Below are positions 1-7,867 of a stretch of DNA of 53,179 nucleotides, piece by piece; within the stretch, counting starts at the first letter, position 1; the number at the start of each line of letters is the position of its first letter. Made by a program: the position numbers and the translations under genes. The notes under the pieces are model-generated. The model was not told the origin of the DNA. It did not search any database and saw only the letters and a program-made list of their open reading frames with translations. Source of the stretch: Verrucomicrobiota bacterium (GTDB lineage: Bacteria; Verrucomicrobiota; Verrucomicrobiia; Chthoniobacterales; UBA10450); contig QHRF01000080.1 of NCBI GenBank assembly GCA_003220055.1, positions 1-53,179 on the forward strand. The letters are read 5' to 3'.

Positions 1-563
1 TTGATGAAGTGATCGAAAGACTGGGCGAGCTGCGCGACGGAAAAACGTCTACGGAAAAAAAAACGTTAGCCGCCGCGCCTGAGAGCAGCGCGAAGCAGTC
101 TTCTGTAGTGGCAGGTCCGAGCCGGACTGGCATTGTCTCGGCTGCGTCCCCTCCTGAGAACGGCGAACAAAGAGCGCCGCGCGTCGCTGAATCAGCGGAT
201 GGTAACAACGACGTCGAAAAAATCTGGGAGCGCGCTTTTTCGAAAATCCCAAACCAGAAGGCGTTCGTCCGGAATTCAGCCGCAGTCGCGCATGTTCTTC
301 CGAGCGAAGGCCGCCATTTCGTCCTCGGATTTTCGCCTGATCAAAAATCGCCAATGGATATTTTGAGCACGGCGACCAATCGCAAACTCATCGAAACGCT
401 GTTGCGCGAAGTCAGCGGCAAAGATTGGACGCTGAAAATAACTGTCCGGGAAAATCTCTTACCAAAAGTGCAACCGGCGGGCGAAAATGCATCCGAGAAT
501 TACAAAGACGATCCGCTGATTCGCGAGGCGCTGCAGATGTTTAAAGGCCAGATCAGATCCTGA
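1..563 (+). CDS. dnaX: DNA polymerase III subunit gamma/tau, C-terminal part (partial)
   Basis: This is the 3' end of an open frame that enters from the left edge (frame of bases 3-5), so the listed GTG at 9 is not the real start. The visible part is a charged, low-complexity linker followed by a C-terminal domain with a SGKDWTLKI segment like the DnaX tau/gamma tail. The assignment rests mainly on context: ybaB/ebfC follows after 10 bp, the standard dnaX-ybaB-(recR) arrangement. DnaX is the clamp-loader ATPase of the replisome, and its ATPase domains lie outside the window. The linker (about bases 103-133) contains a palindromic repeat read in frame (SVVAGPSRTG). Another linker-rich protein cannot be excluded. 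Confidence 0.75.
   Translation, partial: DEVIERLGELRDGKTSTEKKTLAAAPESSAKQSSVVAGPSRTGIVSAASPPENGEQRAPRVAESADGNNDVEKIWERAFSKIPNQKAFVRNSAAVAHVLPSEGRHFVLGFSPDQKSPMDILSTATNRKLIETLLREVSGKDWTLKITVRENLLPKVQPAGENASENYKDDPLIREALQMFKGQIRS
103..133 (+). repeat. Palindromic repeat read in frame inside dnaX linker
   Basis: The stretch begins with CTGTAGTGGC, like the element inside pxpB, and contains the palindrome GTCCG-AGC-CGGAC followed by TGGCAT. Close copies of the second part lie at 15407, 32389 and 51834. It is translated in the gamma/tau linker. Confidence 0.6.
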
Positions 564-573
564 ATTCACGACG

Positions 574-879
574 ATGAATCTCAACAAATTGATGAAACAG
601 GCGCAGCAGATGCAGGCCCAAATGGCCAAGGCCCAGGCTGAGCTTGAAGAAAAGACCGTCGAAGTAACCGCAGCGGGCGGAAAAATAAAAGTGACTGCCA
701 ACGGCGCCGGCGAAATTCTCTCAATCAAGATCGATCAGGCAATTATCGATCCAAGCGATGCCGAATTTTTGGAAGAAGCTGTTTTGAGCGGCGTGCAACA
801 GGCGATTGAGCAAGGCAAAGCGCTGGCTCAATCGGAAATGAAAAAGATCACCGGCGGTTTGGGAATGCCTGGACTGTAG
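574..879 (+). CDS. YbaB/EbfC family nucleoid-associated protein
   Basis: A 101-residue protein, the usual length for the YbaB/EbfC family of small dimeric DNA-binding proteins. The N-terminal helix is rich in Gln, Met and Ala (MNLNKLMKQAQQMQAQMAKA), followed by the family core around VEVTAAGGKIKVTANG and a C-terminal helix ending KITGGLGMPGL. It starts 10 bp after dnaX and is probably co-transcribed with it. Family members bind DNA and are linked to recombination functions together with RecR, which is not next to it here. Its last 32 bp overlap the 3' end of the convergent glycosyltransferase gene. Confidence 0.93.
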   Translation: MNLNKLMKQAQQMQAQMAKAQAELEEKTVEVTAAGGKIKVTANGAGEILSIKIDQAIIDPSDAEFLEEAVLSGVQQAIEQGKALAQSEMKKITGGLGMPGL

Positions 880-2068
880 TCGAGATCAAAAACCAGATCG
901 CGCCGGCACAAAAGAGCAGATAGGCAGCGTTGCGAAGCGCGACGATGAGAAAAGGCCAATAAGGACGGCCGGCAAAGTCCCAGTTACCGATCAACCAGGG
1001 GTTGCCACACAGATACCAATACAAAAAATAAATGTATCCGCCGGCGAGAATAATCGCAGGAATGAAGAACCAGCGTGAGAAAAAGAACCAAAACGGCAGC
1101 GACCAGGCAAAATATTGGAAAGAAAAGCCGTCGCTCAATGCGAGCACCACGATGTAAATGCCGGCAATCGTGGCGCAAAGTTCGGTCACGCTGCCCACGG
1201 AACGGCGCAGCCAGGTGACCAGGAGCGCAAGCGCCACCGCAATTAGCCAACTATTCGCAAGAAAAAGTAAGATCGGCGCGTGCAACGGCTCCGGCCAGTT
1301 TTGCGGCGCGGCGATGACCGAAAATAAAAGCAGGCGAGGTCCCCACGCCGGGACGCCAGCGGTGGTGTGCAAGATTTGCGCGCGATAACCGAAAACGTTT
1401 TGCCAAACAATGGCCGGATCCTCAATTAACGGTGGAACGTAGGTCGCGAGCGCGGCGACTGCGGCGACCGTTAAAAATAAAAATCGCCGACGCCAATTAG
1501 AAATGAAAAAGAACAGCGCTGGAATCGCCAGCACCGTCGGGAGTTTGATCCACAAACTCACTCCGAGGGCAATCGCGCCCGCGAGCAATTTGTCGTTCGA
1601 CAATAGCCAGACACAAAGCACCAAAAAGAAAGCAACCGCTGAATCGGCGTTGCCGTGATAGGCAGAGAAAATAATCGACAACGGGTTCAACCAGTAAACC
1701 GCAGCGCTTAGAAAGCGCCATTGGCTTGCGCCTAGCAATAAGAGCAAGAGAAAAGCCGTCATCGCGTCGAGCATTGCGAACGGCGCGCGCAAGAAAATTC
1801 GAAACGGAACACCGCTTTTTTCTGCTGCGCGCAGAAAGAGCGACTCTACTTCGGTGATGAATGGCGGATGATTCGCCGAAGGGTCGCCGTGGTAATAACC
1901 GATCAGTCCATGGTCGCGCACATCACGGGCGTGGCGCTCCCAAATCGCGACGTCTTGCGTTCCCTCCGTGAAAACGACCAGATAAAAACGCAGCGCGGCT
2001 CCGAGCGTGATAACGACCCAAAACCAAATACCAGGACGCGAATACCAGCGGGTGGGAACGTCTGTCAT
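848..2068 (-). CDS. GT-C type polytopic membrane glycosyltransferase
   Basis: A 406-residue protein with about ten hydrophobic segments. The first periplasmic loop holds acidic residues (EGTQDVAIWERHA) and an HPPF motif, and the middle has a HGNADSAVAFF segment. This pattern fits GT-C fold enzymes that use a polyprenyl-phosphate sugar donor on the outer side of the inner membrane. The acceptor cannot be told. The ATG lies in a repeat-like TCTGTCATTCCGAG stretch, so the upstream region may be repeat-derived. The 3' end overlaps ybaB by 32 bp in convergent orientation. The PHP gene just upstream on the same strand may be co-transcribed. Confidence 0.75.
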   Translation of the reverse strand: MTDVPTRWYSRPGIWFWVVITLGAALRFYLVVFTEGTQDVAIWERHARDVRDHGLIGYYHGDPSANHPPFITEVESLFLRAAEKSGVPFRIFLRAPFAMLDAMTAFLLLLLLGASQWRFLSAAVYWLNPLSIIFSAYHGNADSAVAFFLVLCVWLLSNDKLLAGAIALGVSLWIKLPTVLAIPALFFFISNWRRRFLFLTVAAVAALATYVPPLIEDPAIVWQNVFGYRAQILHTTAGVPAWGPRLLLFSVIAAPQNWPEPLHAPILLFLANSWLIAVALALLVTWLRRSVGSVTELCATIAGIYIVVLALSDGFSFQYFAWSLPFWFFFSRWFFIPAIILAGGYIYFLYWYLCGNPWLIGNWDFAGRPYWPFLIVALRNAAYLLFCAGAIWFLISTTVQAFPNRR

Positions 2069-2075
2069 TCCGAGA

Positions 2076-2108
2076 ATGGTAGGGGAGGCACCCCGCCTGC
2101 CCTACCAT
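2076..2108. repeat. TGGTAGG...CCTACCA palindromic element
   Basis: Perfect 8-bp outer arms (ATGGTAGG / CCTACCAT) enclose a GC-rich inner hairpin (AGGC-ACCCC-GCCT). The right arm supplies the final Trp codon and the TAG stop of the PHP gene on the minus strand. It resembles the other GTAGGGG...CCCCTAC elements in the window (5181, 51643). Confidence 0.6.
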
Positions 2109-2884
2109 CTTTTGATTAAGCGCTTGTGTTTGTCGTAAACACAAACTTCGCGCACTCCCAAGATCGACATCTTTCCGGCCAGCCGGTCGAAATTTTCGGC
2201 GAGCTGCACATGTGAATGCGCGTCGGACGCAGTTGTAAACGCAATTCCTTTTTTGATCGCGAGCTCGATGATGCGATCGCTCGGATAAAGTTCGTCCACC
2301 GGTTTGCGCCAGCCGGCGGTTGAAAGTTCGATGGCGAGATTGCGCGGTCGAATGAAATCGAGAGTCTCGTTGATGATCGATCGAACGTCGCCGCAAGGCC
2401 GGTGTCCGTGGATCTTAATCAGATCAAGATGCGACAGACAATCGACCAGACCTGTCGCGGCGATGTCACGCACCCGATGAAAGTAGTCCTCATAAATCTC
2501 GTCGATGCTGCGCCCGACAAACTGTCCCGCACCGTCAGGCACGCTGTCGAACATTTGCGTCGGGTCATCGAGGTAGTGGACTGAGCCGAGAACGAAATCG
2601 AGTTTGTCCCAATTCTTTTCGACCCATCTCCGTCCAGCTGCTGACGTTTGCGGATCATTATCGAGCTCGATGCCGGCGCGAATTTTCAGATCAGGATTCA
2701 CCGCGCGCAATTTGTCGATTTCATCGAAATCGATCCCGGCATGGAAACGGTCGTGATCGGTAAACGCAATATCGTTCAAACCGCGGGCGCGTGCGCTGTC
2801 GACCCACGGCTGCAAGAGTTCTCGCGAATACGGTTGAACGCGATGTCCTTGCGGATGGGTATGGTAATCGCTGAAAAGTTTCAT
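2102..2884 (-). CDS. PHP-domain metal-dependent phosphoesterase (histidinol-phosphatase-like)
   Basis: A 260-residue single-domain PHP protein. It shows the metal-binding pattern of the family: DYHTH near the N-terminus, FTDHDRF around residue 42, GIELD, a LGSVHYL segment, HLDLIKIH, and a C-terminal SDAHSH. The length and the SVHYL motif resemble HisK-type histidinol phosphatases (HAD-independent HisJ/HisK). No other histidine genes are nearby, so the substrate is open. The stop codon lies inside a palindromic repeat, so the extreme C-terminus (RW-stop) may have been altered by insertion. A second, unrelated PHP protein is at 22842. Confidence 0.85.
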   Translation of the reverse strand: MKLFSDYHTHPQGHRVQPYSRELLQPWVDSARARGLNDIAFTDHDRFHAGIDFDEIDKLRAVNPDLKIRAGIELDNDPQTSAAGRRWVEKNWDKLDFVLGSVHYLDDPTQMFDSVPDGAGQFVGRSIDEIYEDYFHRVRDIAATGLVDCLSHLDLIKIHGHRPCGDVRSIINETLDFIRPRNLAIELSTAGWRKPVDELYPSDRIIELAIKKGIAFTTASDAHSHVQLAENFDRLAGKMSILGVREVCVYDKHKRLIKRW

Positions 2885-2886
2885 GG

Positions 2887-2982
2887 TGGATCGGCCGCCC
2901 CGCGAGCGATGCTAAAGCTACTCTCTTCGCCGACATTTATAACATCGAGCTCGCCACGGGACGAGTCCGTCCGTCGGCGGAC
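2887..2982. repeat. Intergenic repeat, copy A (pairs with 32325)
   Basis: Bases 2887-2949 align with 32325-32389 over about 63 bp: both begin TGGATCGGCCGC, share CTAAA and end in ATCGAG. Each is followed by a small palindrome with a GTCCG/CGGAC stem, here GTCCG-TCGG-CGGAC at 2969-2982. It lies between the PHP gene and the next minus-strand gene. Confidence 0.6.
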
Positions 2983-3010
2983 AAGGGACTGCTCGATCCA
3001 CCTATTCCAC

Positions 3011-3631
3011 CTACGGCTCGGTCAGAAATTTCTGCCGGACGTGAAGCTCGGGATATTTCGGAAAAAAAACGTCGGCGGTAAAGACTCGGCCTGGTGTCAG
3101 ATCGCGGGTCGCGATGTTTTCCTTGTATTCGACGTGCTCCCCCGGATTGATGAGAATTGTCCCGGGCTTGTCTTTAATGGCGTGGTTCTCAGACCATTTG
3201 GTCAGGACGGCGTCGGCGGCATTGAGCAATTGAATCTCGATTCGTTGATCGGTCGGGAAATCGAGCGGGATCATGTGGTTGCCCATGTTGGTCACGGTCA
3301 CTTTGACTTCCATTTGTCGAACCTCCGAGAGCCGCACCGGCTGGGGTGAGACCTGGAGGTCGAGAATCAATCCGCGCAGTTTGCGATCGTTGTATTTTGG
3401 CAGCACTTCGGATGAGGAAAACGGATGCAGGATGCGGCCGAAGAGGCCTCGCTTCTTCAGAGTTGTGGTTGTAATCGGTGTCGGCGTCGGAACCGGGGTC
3501 GCCGCTACCGACGGCCTTGTTTTTGGTGCGGCCGAAGGCTCCGGCCCGGTTTCCTGCGCCGGCAGACCAGCGGCCAAGGCGAGCAGGATCGAAAAAATGA
3601 TGGCGAGACGAATCATCGACGGGTTAAACAC
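3011..3631 (-). CDS. Secreted protein with BsuPI-like domain
   Basis: A 206-residue protein. An N-terminal signal peptide (hydrophobic residues about 7-22, ending LPAQ) is followed by a Pro/Thr-rich linker and a C-terminal beta-rich domain. The domain has DFPTDQRIEIQLLN, KWSENHAI and INPGEHVEYKE, which resemble the intracellular proteinase inhibitor BsuPI fold (YSGQ...W-S...L.PGE pattern). Export is clear, the inhibitor role is not. An alternative start six codons downstream (MIRLAII) gives a more typical signal peptide. It is divergent from the secreted protein at 3657, with only 25 bp between them. Confidence 0.65.
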   Translation of the reverse strand: MFNPSMIRLAIIFSILLALAAGLPAQETGPEPSAAPKTRPSVAATPVPTPTPITTTTLKKRGLFGRILHPFSSSEVLPKYNDRKLRGLILDLQVSPQPVRLSEVRQMEVKVTVTNMGNHMIPLDFPTDQRIEIQLLNAADAVLTKWSENHAIKDKPGTILINPGEHVEYKENIATRDLTPGRVFTADVFFPKYPELHVRQKFLTEP

Positions 3632-3656
3632 GAAAAGGTAGCGTTATCAATCGATC

Positions 3657-4124
3657 ATGAAATCCATTTTCGCGAGTCTGATTCTGGCACTTTTCGCCGT
3701 TTCCGTCGCGGGTAAAGAGCAACATTGTATATTTCGCGTCCACGCGGAAGCGAACCCAAACGATACGGCCGTCTTCTCCAGCTCGGTTCGCGCATTGTTT
3801 TCCGGAAAACAGGTCGCGATCGAGCGCATGCCGCGCTTGTCCGAACGCGACGTGGTCGCCTTTTATCCATACTCGGCTGGCGATGGAAATTACGGCGCGC
3901 TCTTTGAACTGGATGAACACGGCCGTCTCGCGCTCGACGCGCTCAGCATCGAGCGGCGTGGCAGTTTGCTTTTTGTCCTGATCAATGGCCGGTCGATCAC
4001 GGAATTGCAGATCGACCGCCGCGTTTCCGACGGCCGGATTTATATCCCGTCCGGACTGACCAAAGCCGACATCGAGTTGATGAAAAAGGACTGGCGACTG
4101 ATCGGACAAAAACGAAAACGCTAG
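3657..4124 (+). CDS. Small secreted protein of unknown function
   Basis: 155 residues with a clear signal peptide (MKSIFASLILALFAVSVAGK). The mature part contains FRVHAEANPNDTAVFSS, an RLSERDVVAFYPY segment and a basic C-terminus (GQKRKR). I do not recognise a family; the repeated strand-turn pattern suggests a small beta domain. It is followed after 5 bp by the M23 peptidase gene on the same strand, so the two are probably co-expressed and work at the cell surface. Confidence 0.7.
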   Translation: MKSIFASLILALFAVSVAGKEQHCIFRVHAEANPNDTAVFSSSVRALFSGKQVAIERMPRLSERDVVAFYPYSAGDGNYGALFELDEHGRLALDALSIERRGSLLFVLINGRSITELQIDRRVSDGRIYIPSGLTKADIELMKKDWRLIGQKRKR

Positions 4125-4129
4125 TTCGG

Positions 4130-5167
4130 ATGCGTTCATTATTAGTCATCCTGATCGTGGTCTGCTCGTTTCAAGTCATGGCTGTGGCCCAAACAGAAAC
4201 GGCGACTGTCGATCTGGCGTTGCCGACCGACAATGACGCGATTTTTCACGGTGGCGGGCCGGACTTCTATCAATATGTCGAGCGCGATTACCGCGGTGAA
4301 AAATCGACGCCGTGGGAAGGCGGCCAATACGGTTTCGTGCGCGATCCGGAGCAGACGCGCGCCGGCGTTGTTTACACCCGCTTTCACGAAGGCATCGACA
4401 TTCGCTGTCTGCATCGCGATGAGCGCGGCGAGCCGTTGGACGAAGTGCGCGCGATCGCCGAGGGCAAAGTGGTCTACACGAATTCGGTTCCCGGTTACTC
4501 AAACTACGGGAAGTACATCGTGATCGAACATCGCTGGGGCGGCTCGCCTTATTTCAGTCTCTACGGGCATCTCAGTAAAATCGACGTTCGAACCGGAGAC
4601 GCGGTGCATCGCGGGCAGCAGATCGCGGTGATGGGTTACACCGGAGCGGGAATCAATCGCGAGCGGGCGCATTTGCACTTGGAGTTGAACCTGATGCTCA
4701 ATCACAACTTCCAGGAATGGTACAGTTCCTTCCTCCACGAAAACGATCCGAACCACCACGGCATTTACAACGGGATCAATCTGGTCGGGCTCAACATCGC
4801 GCAGCTCTATTTGAAGTTGCGCGAAAATCCATCGCTCACGATTCCGCAATTTCTCGGCGAAGAAGAGATTTTTTATAAAGTAGCGCTGCCGAAATCGCGT
4901 CACTTCGAACTTCCAAATCTTTACCCCTGGATGGTAAACGGAACCGCGGAGGCGCGATCCTGGACCGTTAGCTTTGCGCGGAGCGGGTTGCCGCTCAAAA
5001 TCGAGCCGAGCGAGCTGAAGGTGAAACAGCCGGAGATTGTTTATGTGAAACCAAGCTCGCTTAATGCGTCTTACCTAACGGATGGCATCGCTACCGGGCC
5101 GACGACTCATGCCCATCTCACCGAACATGGAAAACAGTTGATGCAGTTGCTGACGTTTCCTGATTGA
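4130..5167 (+). CDS. Exported M23 family (LytM) metallopeptidase
   Basis: A 345-residue protein with a signal peptide ending around VAQTE. The M23 domain (about residues 90-200) carries the first zinc-ligand motif FHEGIDIR, the GKVVYTNSVPGYSNYGKYIVIEH-type strand pattern, the YGHLSKI segment and the second motif HLHLELN (H-x-H). These are the residues expected for an active LytM peptidase cutting peptidoglycan cross-bridges or peptides. The C-terminal third (about 110 residues) is an extra domain I do not recognise. It lies downstream of a small secreted protein and convergent with the moa operon. Confidence 0.9.
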   Translation: MRSLLVILIVVCSFQVMAVAQTETATVDLALPTDNDAIFHGGGPDFYQYVERDYRGEKSTPWEGGQYGFVRDPEQTRAGVVYTRFHEGIDIRCLHRDERGEPLDEVRAIAEGKVVYTNSVPGYSNYGKYIVIEHRWGGSPYFSLYGHLSKIDVRTGDAVHRGQQIAVMGYTGAGINRERAHLHLELNLMLNHNFQEWYSSFLHENDPNHHGIYNGINLVGLNIAQLYLKLRENPSLTIPQFLGEEEIFYKVALPKSRHFELPNLYPWMVNGTAEARSWTVSFARSGLPLKIEPSELKVKQPEIVYVKPSSLNASYLTDGIATGPTTHAHLTEHGKQLMQLLTFPD

Positions 5168-5180
5168 AAGATCGCCAACC

Positions 5181-5255
5181 AGGTAGGGGCGGTTCACCGA
5201 ACCGCCCGCAAACGCCAATCCGGCCCGGATCGATTGGGGTCAATCGCCCCTACCT
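5181..5255. repeat. GTAGGGGCG...CGCCCCTAC palindromic element between convergent genes
   Basis: Perfect 11-bp arms (AGGTAGGGGCG / CGCCCCTACCT) flank two inner hairpins: GGGCGGTTC-ACC-GAACCGCCC and CGATTG....CAATCG. It sits between the 3' ends of the M23 gene and mog and could also act as a bidirectional transcription barrier, although no T-run is present. Confidence 0.75.
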
Positions 5256-5275
5256 CTTCTCCGCCAGATTCACAA

Positions 5276-5758
5276 TCAACACGAAGTCGGCGCACGTTGC
5301 GCGACCGCGACGCCATGCGCAATTGCGCCGGCGACAAACCCGAGACATTCCACGGCACCACTCGGTTTGCCCGGAAGCGCAATCACGAGCGAATCATCAA
5401 CCACCGCGGCGAGATTGCGCGAGATAATCGCGTTGGGCGTAATCTTCATCGATTCGGCGCGCATTACTTCACCAAAACCCGGGAGTTCCACCCGCATGAT
5501 TGCGCGAATCGCTTCCGGCGTGACGTCGCGCGGTCCAATCCCGGTGCCGCCAGTCGTCAGAATCAACCCACAGCCCTGTTTCGAAAACGAACGGACTGTT
5601 TCCTGAATTTTCGTAGCGTCGTCCGGAATTACCGCTTCACACAGCACTTGCCATTCATTCTCCTGAGCGACTTCCTTGAGCGCGGGTCCGCCAAGATCTT
5701 TGTAATCGCCAGCGCTAGCCCGATCCGAAATGGTGATAATCCCGACAACGATCTGCAT
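5276..5758 (-). CDS. mog: Molybdopterin adenylyltransferase
   Basis: A 160-residue MoaB/Mog fold protein. The molybdopterin-binding motif LTTGGTGIGPRDVTPEA is present, with GIITISDRASAG at the N-terminus and VIALPGKPSGAVECL near the end. Mog-type enzymes adenylylate molybdopterin before metal insertion. MoaB is a close relative, so the exact label is by family. The start overlaps the moaC stop (TAATG), giving translational coupling as the third gene of moaA-moaC-mog. Confidence 0.88.
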   Translation of the reverse strand: MQIVVGIITISDRASAGDYKDLGGPALKEVAQENEWQVLCEAVIPDDATKIQETVRSFSKQGCGLILTTGGTGIGPRDVTPEAIRAIMRVELPGFGEVMRAESMKITPNAIISRNLAAVVDDSLVIALPGKPSGAVECLGFVAGAIAHGVAVAQRAPTSC

Positions 5759-6204
5759 TAAACTTTCGTTTTCTTAATTAATCGGACATCTGCGATCTGC
5801 ATCTTCTTATCGACGGCTTTGCACATATCGTAAATGGTGAGCAACGCGATGGAAACGCCTGTGAGCGCTTCCATCTCGACGCCGGTTTGGGCGACCGTGC
5901 GCGTAGTGCACGTGACCTCGGCGCTGTCGCTTGCGCCCATGATATCGATCTTCACATCGCTCAACGGCAGCGTGTGGCAAAGCGGAATGAGATTCGCGGT
6001 CTGTTTCGCCGCTTGAATTCCCGCGAGGCGCGCGGTCGCGAAAACGTTTCCTTTTGCGATCCGATCTTTTGAGATCAGATCGAGCGTCTTGCGCTGGAGC
6101 TTGATCTTTCCCTTCGCGATGGCGGTACGAGTGCTCATCGGTTTCGCTGAGACATCAACCATTTGGGCGCGGCCGTCGGAGCCGATGTGAGACAGTCGAT
6201 CCAT
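5758..6204 (-). CDS. moaC: Cyclic pyranopterin monophosphate synthase MoaC
   Basis: 148 residues, slightly shorter than the usual ~160. Typical motifs are present: HIGSDGRAQMVDVS, NLIPLCHTLPLSDV and the C-terminal VEMEALTGVSIALLTIYDMCKAVDK. MoaC converts the 3',8-cyclo-GTP product of MoaA to cyclic pyranopterin monophosphate. It lies 3 bp after moaA and overlaps mog by one base. Confidence 0.95.
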   Translation of the reverse strand: MDRLSHIGSDGRAQMVDVSAKPMSTRTAIAKGKIKLQRKTLDLISKDRIAKGNVFATARLAGIQAAKQTANLIPLCHTLPLSDVKIDIMGASDSAEVTCTTRTVAQTGVEMEALTGVSIALLTIYDMCKAVDKKMQIADVRLIKKTKV

Positions 6205-6207
6205 CGC

Positions 6208-7248
6208 TCAGCCGCCGATGGCGATCATCTTGCGGTCCGGCTGATAATTATTCCGGAAATCGTGCTGCTCCGGCTTGCGGTCGACCACACCGATGAAAAA
6301 CCGGCGCAACTCGTCATCGCTCGCGCCCGCGCGCAGCGGTTTCATGATATCGAACTCGAGATAACTGCCGAGGCACGGCCGCAGCTTGCCGTCGCACGTA
6401 AGGCGAAGCTTGTTGCAACTTTCGCAGAAGTGAAGGTTCGTCATCGCCCCGATGAATCCGATCCGTTGTTCACGACCGGGGATTTGATAATACGTCGCCG
6501 GGCCATTTGTTCGAAATGAGGGTTCGGGAATCAAATCGCCGAAGCGTTTTTCGATCGTCCGCTTTGCGTCGGCGATCGGAAGGAAATTTTCGTCGCTCAA
6601 CACTTCGGTGGTGCTGACCGGCATCATCTCGATGAAGCGAAGGATCAGATTTCGCGAACCCGCGAATTCAGTCAGCGGAACCAATTGGTCGTCGTTTCGA
6701 CCGCGCATCAGGACCGTGTTCAGTTTGATTTGGTCGAATCCGGCCTGGATCGCGGCTTCGATCCCTTCCAGGACCTGCGCGTGGAAATCACGCCCGGTAA
6801 TTTGCGCGTAAAGATGTTGATCCAAAGTGTCGAGCGAGACGTTGATCGATTGCACGCCTGCGCTACGCAATGCCGCCGCCATTGTTTGTCCCGGCGCAAT
6901 TTCACGCGTGAGTAAGGTCCCGTTCGTCGAAATCCCGAGGCTGGCGATTCCGGGGATTTTTGGAATTTCGCGAACGAAATCGACGACATTGCGGCGAGTG
7001 AGCGGTTCCCCACCGGTAACGCGAACTTTTGTTACGCCCAAATCTGCTGCGATCCGAATGAGCCGCAGCGTTTCTTCGTAGCTGAGAATCTCATCACGCG
7101 GCAGCCATTCCTGGAGCTCGCGGGGCATGCAATAGTTGCAACGCTCGTTGCAACGATCGGTGATCGAAACGCGGAGGTAAGAGATGCGATGGCCGTAACG
7201 ATCTTCCATGTGCGAAGCAACGTTACGGTTTCCCCAGTGTTGAATCAA
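6208..7248 (-). CDS. moaA: GTP 3',8-cyclase MoaA (radical SAM)
   Basis: 346 residues. The radical-SAM cluster motif is CNERCNYC near residue 34, the GGEPL SAM-binding motif is present, and the second 4Fe-4S site is given by CESCNKLRLTC...PCLGS. The protein ends in IAIGG; the C-terminal Gly-Gly is the conserved tail needed for activity. It catalyses the first step of molybdenum cofactor synthesis. The frame could also start at M13 (MEDRYGHRIS), which matches the family N-terminus better than the listed start. First gene of moaA-moaC-mog. No molybdoenzyme gene is seen in the window. Confidence 0.95.
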   Translation of the reverse strand: MIQHWGNRNVASHMEDRYGHRISYLRVSITDRCNERCNYCMPRELQEWLPRDEILSYEETLRLIRIAADLGVTKVRVTGGEPLTRRNVVDFVREIPKIPGIASLGISTNGTLLTREIAPGQTMAAALRSAGVQSINVSLDTLDQHLYAQITGRDFHAQVLEGIEAAIQAGFDQIKLNTVLMRGRNDDQLVPLTEFAGSRNLILRFIEMMPVSTTEVLSDENFLPIADAKRTIEKRFGDLIPEPSFRTNGPATYYQIPGREQRIGFIGAMTNLHFCESCNKLRLTCDGKLRPCLGSYLEFDIMKPLRAGASDDELRRFFIGVVDRKPEQHDFRNNYQPDRKMIAIGG

Positions 7249-7294
7249 GGAGCTGGGAAAATTGACTGACCATGTCGCGGCTGTATCATTTTTT

Positions 7295-7816
7295 ATGAAG
7301 ACAATTTCAAAGACTTTGTTGTTAGGTTTGGCCGCCGTCGGGCTGTGCCTAACAAGTTGCGAGACGGTGGAGAACCGGATTTCCGAGCATCAGGACATGT
7401 TCAATAGTCTTTCGCCGCGCGATCAGGCGCTGGTGCGACAAGGGCAAATTCGATCTGGCATGTCGATGAATGCAGTCTGGCTGGCGTGGGGTTCGCCCGA
7501 GCAAAAGGCCGTCGGCGAAATGCGCGGCCATCCCACCGAAACCTGGATTTATGTGGAAAATAGGACCGCGCCGTACGGCTCAGCATATTACCCTTATTAT
7601 GGTTACGGTCCGGGATTTTACGGCGGTTTTGGCGGCGGCTTCGGATTCGCCCGAACGCATCATCATGGTCGCTCATTCATTTTCTTCGGCGATCCGTTCT
7701 ACGACCCTTTCTATTACTCCTACATTCCGCCGACGATTTCGGTGCCGTACCGAACCGTCACGTTTTCAAACGGGCGCGTGATGTCGTTCCAGTATTTGGC
7801 GCCACCATATCGATAA
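7295..7816 (+). CDS. Lipoprotein with SmpA/OmlA-like N-terminal segment
   Basis: The open frame begins at 7262, but the ATG at 7295 gives a proper lipoprotein signal (MKTISKTLLLGLAAVGLCLTSC, lipobox LTSC), so I choose it (173 residues). The segment RQGQIRSGMSMNAVWLAWGSPEQ resembles the helix-turn-helix of SmpA/BamE-OmlA domains. The rest is Gly/Tyr/Pro/Phe-rich (YYPYYGYGPGFYGGFGGGFGF), typical of surface-exposed or disordered envelope proteins. Role unknown; likely an outer-membrane lipoprotein. It is divergent from moaA. Confidence 0.8.
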   Translation: MKTISKTLLLGLAAVGLCLTSCETVENRISEHQDMFNSLSPRDQALVRQGQIRSGMSMNAVWLAWGSPEQKAVGEMRGHPTETWIYVENRTAPYGSAYYPYYGYGPGFYGGFGGGFGFARTHHHGRSFIFFGDPFYDPFYYSYIPPTISVPYRTVTFSNGRVMSFQYLAPPYR

Positions 7817-7867
7817 ATTCTGGTCGCGTAATAACGCGGACCGCGCCAGTGTAGTGCCAGAGCACAC

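Noticed and set aside
5276-7248. Nearby molybdoenzyme that would use the cofactor
   Set aside because: None of the neighbouring genes resembles a molybdopterin oxidoreductase, so no link is claimed.
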